A DNA stretch of 64,000 bases from Litorilituus sp. (GTDB lineage: Bacteria; Pseudomonadota; Gammaproteobacteria; Enterobacterales; Alteromonadaceae): the NCBI GenBank assembly GCA_030754235.1, contig JASMAS010000044.1, positions 17,009 through 81,008 on the forward strand, written 5' to 3'. Positions 61,541-64,000 of this stretch are shown in pieces. Within the stretch, counting starts at the first letter, position 1. Each line of letters starts with the position of its first letter. The notes below the pieces were generated by a model. It had not been told where the DNA came from. It did no database searches and saw only the letters and a list, made by a program, of their open reading frames with translations. Both the position numbers and the translations under genes were made by a program.

Positions 61541-64000
61541 ATGCAACCTCTATTAACAGGTTTTTCATCGTTAAGAAGAAAGGGATTCCAGGCATGTTTT
61601 TTCATTGCACTACCGTTTTTGTCAACTGTTGTTTATGCTCATAATCAACCCTTTGAAATTAAAGATAATGACTCTTATCAAACAGATACTCTTAAGTTCA
61701 TCCACCTAACAACCACTGATGGATTATCAAATTCTAATGTTTTTGGTATCACTCAAGATCACCAAGGTTTTATCTGGTTTGCAACCGAAGACGGCCTCAA
61801 TCGTTTTGACGGCAACAACTTTGTGACCTATCGTCATAACGACAATGATCCCCACTCTATTGCAGACAATGTTATTCGGAAAATTTTTATCGACAGTGAA
61901 AACACCCTGTGGGTGGGTACTGAAAATGGTTTGAGCCGGTATAACTTAGAATTAGACAACTTTGACACCTTTACACACCACATTGATAATAACCACTCCC
62001 TTAGAGATAATATTATTTGGGATATATACCAAAACAAGAAAAGTAAAAATCAACAGTTTACTAATTTACTTTGGGTATCAACAAGTGAAGGTTTACACAC
62101 ACTACAACTAAACACAAACAAGCTTACATTTACTCGTATTGATATACGCGGTTACAATAATAAATTTAAAGAAATCAAAACTATTTTTCAAGATAAGCAA
62201 AACACTTTTTGGTTTGGAAGTTATGACAACGGCATTCATTTAGTCAGTAAAAACTTTACTTATATCGGCTCTTTACAAGAAAAAAACAAGTATGACTTAC
62301 AAGTGAATGCTCAAGCACTCTATTATAGTAAAGTTATTGACAATAATTACTGGTTAGCAACCGATAACGGCTTGTTTATTATTGATGATGACTATAAATT
62401 GCTGTCGCATTTAACCGCGGCCAATAACACAGAGAAAAATGAACAATCACTGCTATCAAATAACATCCGCGCTATTACTCAATATGATGATAGCCATGTA
62501 TGGATAGCGACTCATAAAGGCCTAAACATTGTTAATTTAGTAGATGATACAATCACAAGTCACCAGAATAATAAAAAAGACACCTCCTTAAGCGAAAACT
62601 GGCTTATGGGCATGTATAAAGATAATAATAACAATATATGGTTAGCGACTTATGGCGGTGGGGTTAATAAATACTCATCACTGAGCAGCTTGTTTCACCA
62701 CGGTTTAGCTAGTGATGGAAACAAAAGTTATAGAGTTGAATCTTTTACTGAAACATCCGATGGCATTATTTGGCTAACGACTGAAAAGCAAGGGCTATTT
62801 AGGTTTAATAATAACAATGAATTGCTCAAAGAAAAAATCAATTTTGATGAAAACATATGGCAAGTGATATCAGGTCATAACAAACTATTTCTTCGTACCG
62901 AAAGCAATAAGTTATATGAATATGATTACCAAAACACCACTATATATGAACACAAAAAGTGGAACATTGAATCGAAATATTCAAGTAATTTAAATGCGTT
63001 CACTATTGATAATTCGCTTTGGTATGTTGACAGTGACGGTTACTTGAGCCGGTATAGCCCTCATCTAGAGTTATTTAAAAAATTTAAAAAAAATAAAAAA
63101 CACAAATATATTTTATTCCGTAATATGTCATCGAAAATCACTTTGTTAACGCAAAAAGGTGAACTCATTAATTTTGAAGTTACTAACGAAGAGTTTGAAA
63201 ATGATAAAATTAAATTACTTGATTATTTAGACAATAAGACAATTAGCAATATTTTGCTCAATAACGATAGTATTTCACTAGGATCTGATTCTCAAGGGCT
63301 ATTCATCTTAAATAATAAGAAAAATACGATAGAGTCTATAAACGAAAGTAACTCCCTAAAAAACAATTACATTGCCTCACTTTTACAAGATAAAAAGCAG
63401 CATACATGGCTAACAACTAATAATGATATTAGTGTTATCCTTTCCAATACTAATAAAGTTAAAAGCTTTGGTGTTGATTTTTCAATATATTCCCCTGAAT
63501 TTATAAAGTACTCGGCTTTACTCTCTAGTAAGGGGAGTATTTTTTTTGGTAGCACAAATGGATTCTATTACTTTAACCCCGAGGATATTGTACAGATAAA
63601 ACAGCAAGAGATCCCCTCTCCGTTATTTACAAACTTATATATTGCCAATAAACAGATAAACATTAGCTATAATACTGATAACACATTTACTTTACCCAAA
63701 CAGCTAAACTCATCATCCCTTCTTCAACTAGCCTATAAACAATCCCCAGTAAGCTTTGAGTTTGTTTCTCCAAATCCAAACCTCCCCAACCAGGTACGTT
63801 ACCGTTACCGGTTAGTAGGCCTTGAAAAAAGTTGGATTGACGCAGCCACAAACTCAGGTAATTACAACAACAGAGCAACCTACACCAATCTAAATTCTGG
63901 TGATTACATTTTTGAAGTTCAGGCCTATGATATTAACAGCCCAGAAAACGCTAAAACCAGTCAACTCAACGTACGCATTCTACCCCCTTGGTGGTTATCG
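61541..64000 (+). CDS. Second beta-propeller sensor, 3' end outside window
   Basis: The frame stays open from 61502 to the window end; 820 codons from the ATG at 61541 are visible. A signal peptide (RRKGFQACFFIALPFLSTVVYA) is followed by propeller repeats (GITQDHQGFIWFATEDGLNRF, KIFIDSENTLWVGTENGLSRY, and others). A Y_Y_Y domain lies at the end (RYRYRLVGLEKSWIDAATNS), then a Trp-rich ILPPWWL that usually precedes the membrane helix. The output domain, which could be a histidine kinase or a GGDEF domain, lies outside. A GTG at 61502 with an AGG in front is an alternative start. Same architecture as the protein at 41618 but not tandem to it. Confidence 0.85.
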   Translation, partial: MQPLLTGFSSLRRKGFQACFFIALPFLSTVVYAHNQPFEIKDNDSYQTDTLKFIHLTTTDGLSNSNVFGITQDHQGFIWFATEDGLNRFDGNNFVTYRHNDNDPHSIADNVIRKIFIDSENTLWVGTENGLSRYNLELDNFDTFTHHIDNNHSLRDNIIWDIYQNKKSKNQQFTNLLWVSTSEGLHTLQLNTNKLTFTRIDIRGYNNKFKEIKTIFQDKQNTFWFGSYDNGIHLVSKNFTYIGSLQEKNKYDLQVNAQALYYSKVIDNNYWLATDNGLFIIDDDYKLLSHLTAANNTEKNEQSLLSNNIRAITQYDDSHVWIATHKGLNIVNLVDDTITSHQNNKKDTSLSENWLMGMYKDNNNNIWLATYGGGVNKYSSLSSLFHHGLASDGNKSYRVESFTETSDGIIWLTTEKQGLFRFNNNNELLKEKINFDENIWQVISGHNKLFLRTESNKLYEYDYQNTTIYEHKKWNIESKYSSNLNAFTIDNSLWYVDSDGYLSRYSPHLELFKKFKKNKKHKYILFRNMSSKITLLTQKGELINFEVTNEEFENDKIKLLDYLDNKTISNILLNNDSISLGSDSQGLFILNNKKNTIESINESNSLKNNYIASLLQDKKQHTWLTTNNDISVILSNTNKVKSFGVDFSIYSPEFIKYSALLSSKGSIFFGSTNGFYYFNPEDIVQIKQQEIPSPLFTNLYIANKQINISYNTDNTFTLPKQLNSSSLLQLAYKQSPVSFEFVSPNPNLPNQVRYRYRLVGLEKSWIDAATNSGNYNNRATYTNLNSGDYIFEVQAYDINSPENAKTSQLNVRILPPWWLS

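Overview
This window reads as chromosome from a cold-adapted marine gammaproteobacterium of the Colwellia group (Alteromonadales, Colwelliaceae). That assignment is an inference. It rests on the A+T-rich sequence (about 60% by eye), on gene neighbourhoods typical of gammaproteobacteria (fnr-uspE-ttcA, pheST-ihfA, cspD/clpSA, rluE-mnmA-hflD-purB, miaB-ybeZ-ybeY-ybeX-lnt, prmB-aroC), and on a dimeric and a monomeric NADP isocitrate dehydrogenase gene lying side by side, an arrangement known from Colwellia maris. Most of the window is housekeeping chromosome. I see no prophage, insertion sequence, CRISPR array or defence island.

Layout. 1-6 kb: the end of a cytochrome cbb3 oxidase assembly operon (ccoI, ccoS, a TauE/SafE-like membrane protein), then fnr, uspE and ttcA. 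6-11 kb (minus strand): a Bax-like glucosaminidase, an unrecognised membrane protein, a LysE exporter, a DUF1415 protein and an ATM1-type ABC exporter. 11-15 kb (minus): pheS-pheT-ihfA. 15-20.7 kb (minus): a YdiJ-type dehydrogenase and a murQ-namZ cell-wall recycling pair. 20.9-24 kb: alr, queE, queC and a small unknown gene. 24-27.4 kb (minus): a MATE transporter overlapping uvrB. 27.6-28.2 kb: a tRNA-Asn with a textbook promoter and terminator, followed by a decayed duplicate that keeps its own identical terminator. 28.3-31.4 kb: clpS-clpA diverging from cspD. 31.4-35.2 kb: the two icd genes. 35.4-39.2 kb: rluE, mnmA, hflD, purB. 39.5-44.4 kb: ubiF, then an unknown gene overlapping a beta-propeller sensor gene. 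44.5-50 kb: miaB-ybeZ-ybeY-ybeX-lnt. 50-52.2 kb (minus): a response regulator/CheC-like fusion and a PAS-GGDEF cyclase. 52.3-61.3 kb: an exported Tpx, a small heat-shock protein, an MFS transporter, aroC, prmB, smrB, sixA and an M16 peptidase. A second propeller sensor runs off the right edge.

Themes. Oxygen-responsive respiration (cbb3 assembly, FNR, UspE with an FNR-like box in front), tRNA and rRNA modification (TtcA, QueE/QueC, RluE, MnmA, MiaB, YbeY, PrmB), protein quality control (ClpS/ClpA, Hsp20) and murein recycling (Bax-like, NamZ, MurQ) are well represented.

Most worth a second look: the decayed tRNA-Asn copy; a sigma32-type promoter with a ROSE-like element before the hsp20 gene; the propeller sensor whose C-terminal ATPase looks dead and whose gene overlaps an unknown gene; a three-copy dispersed intergenic repeat; and a perfect inverted pair of DnaA-box-like sites in the 27.4-27.9 kb gap. 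I did not find a convincing new multi-gene system.
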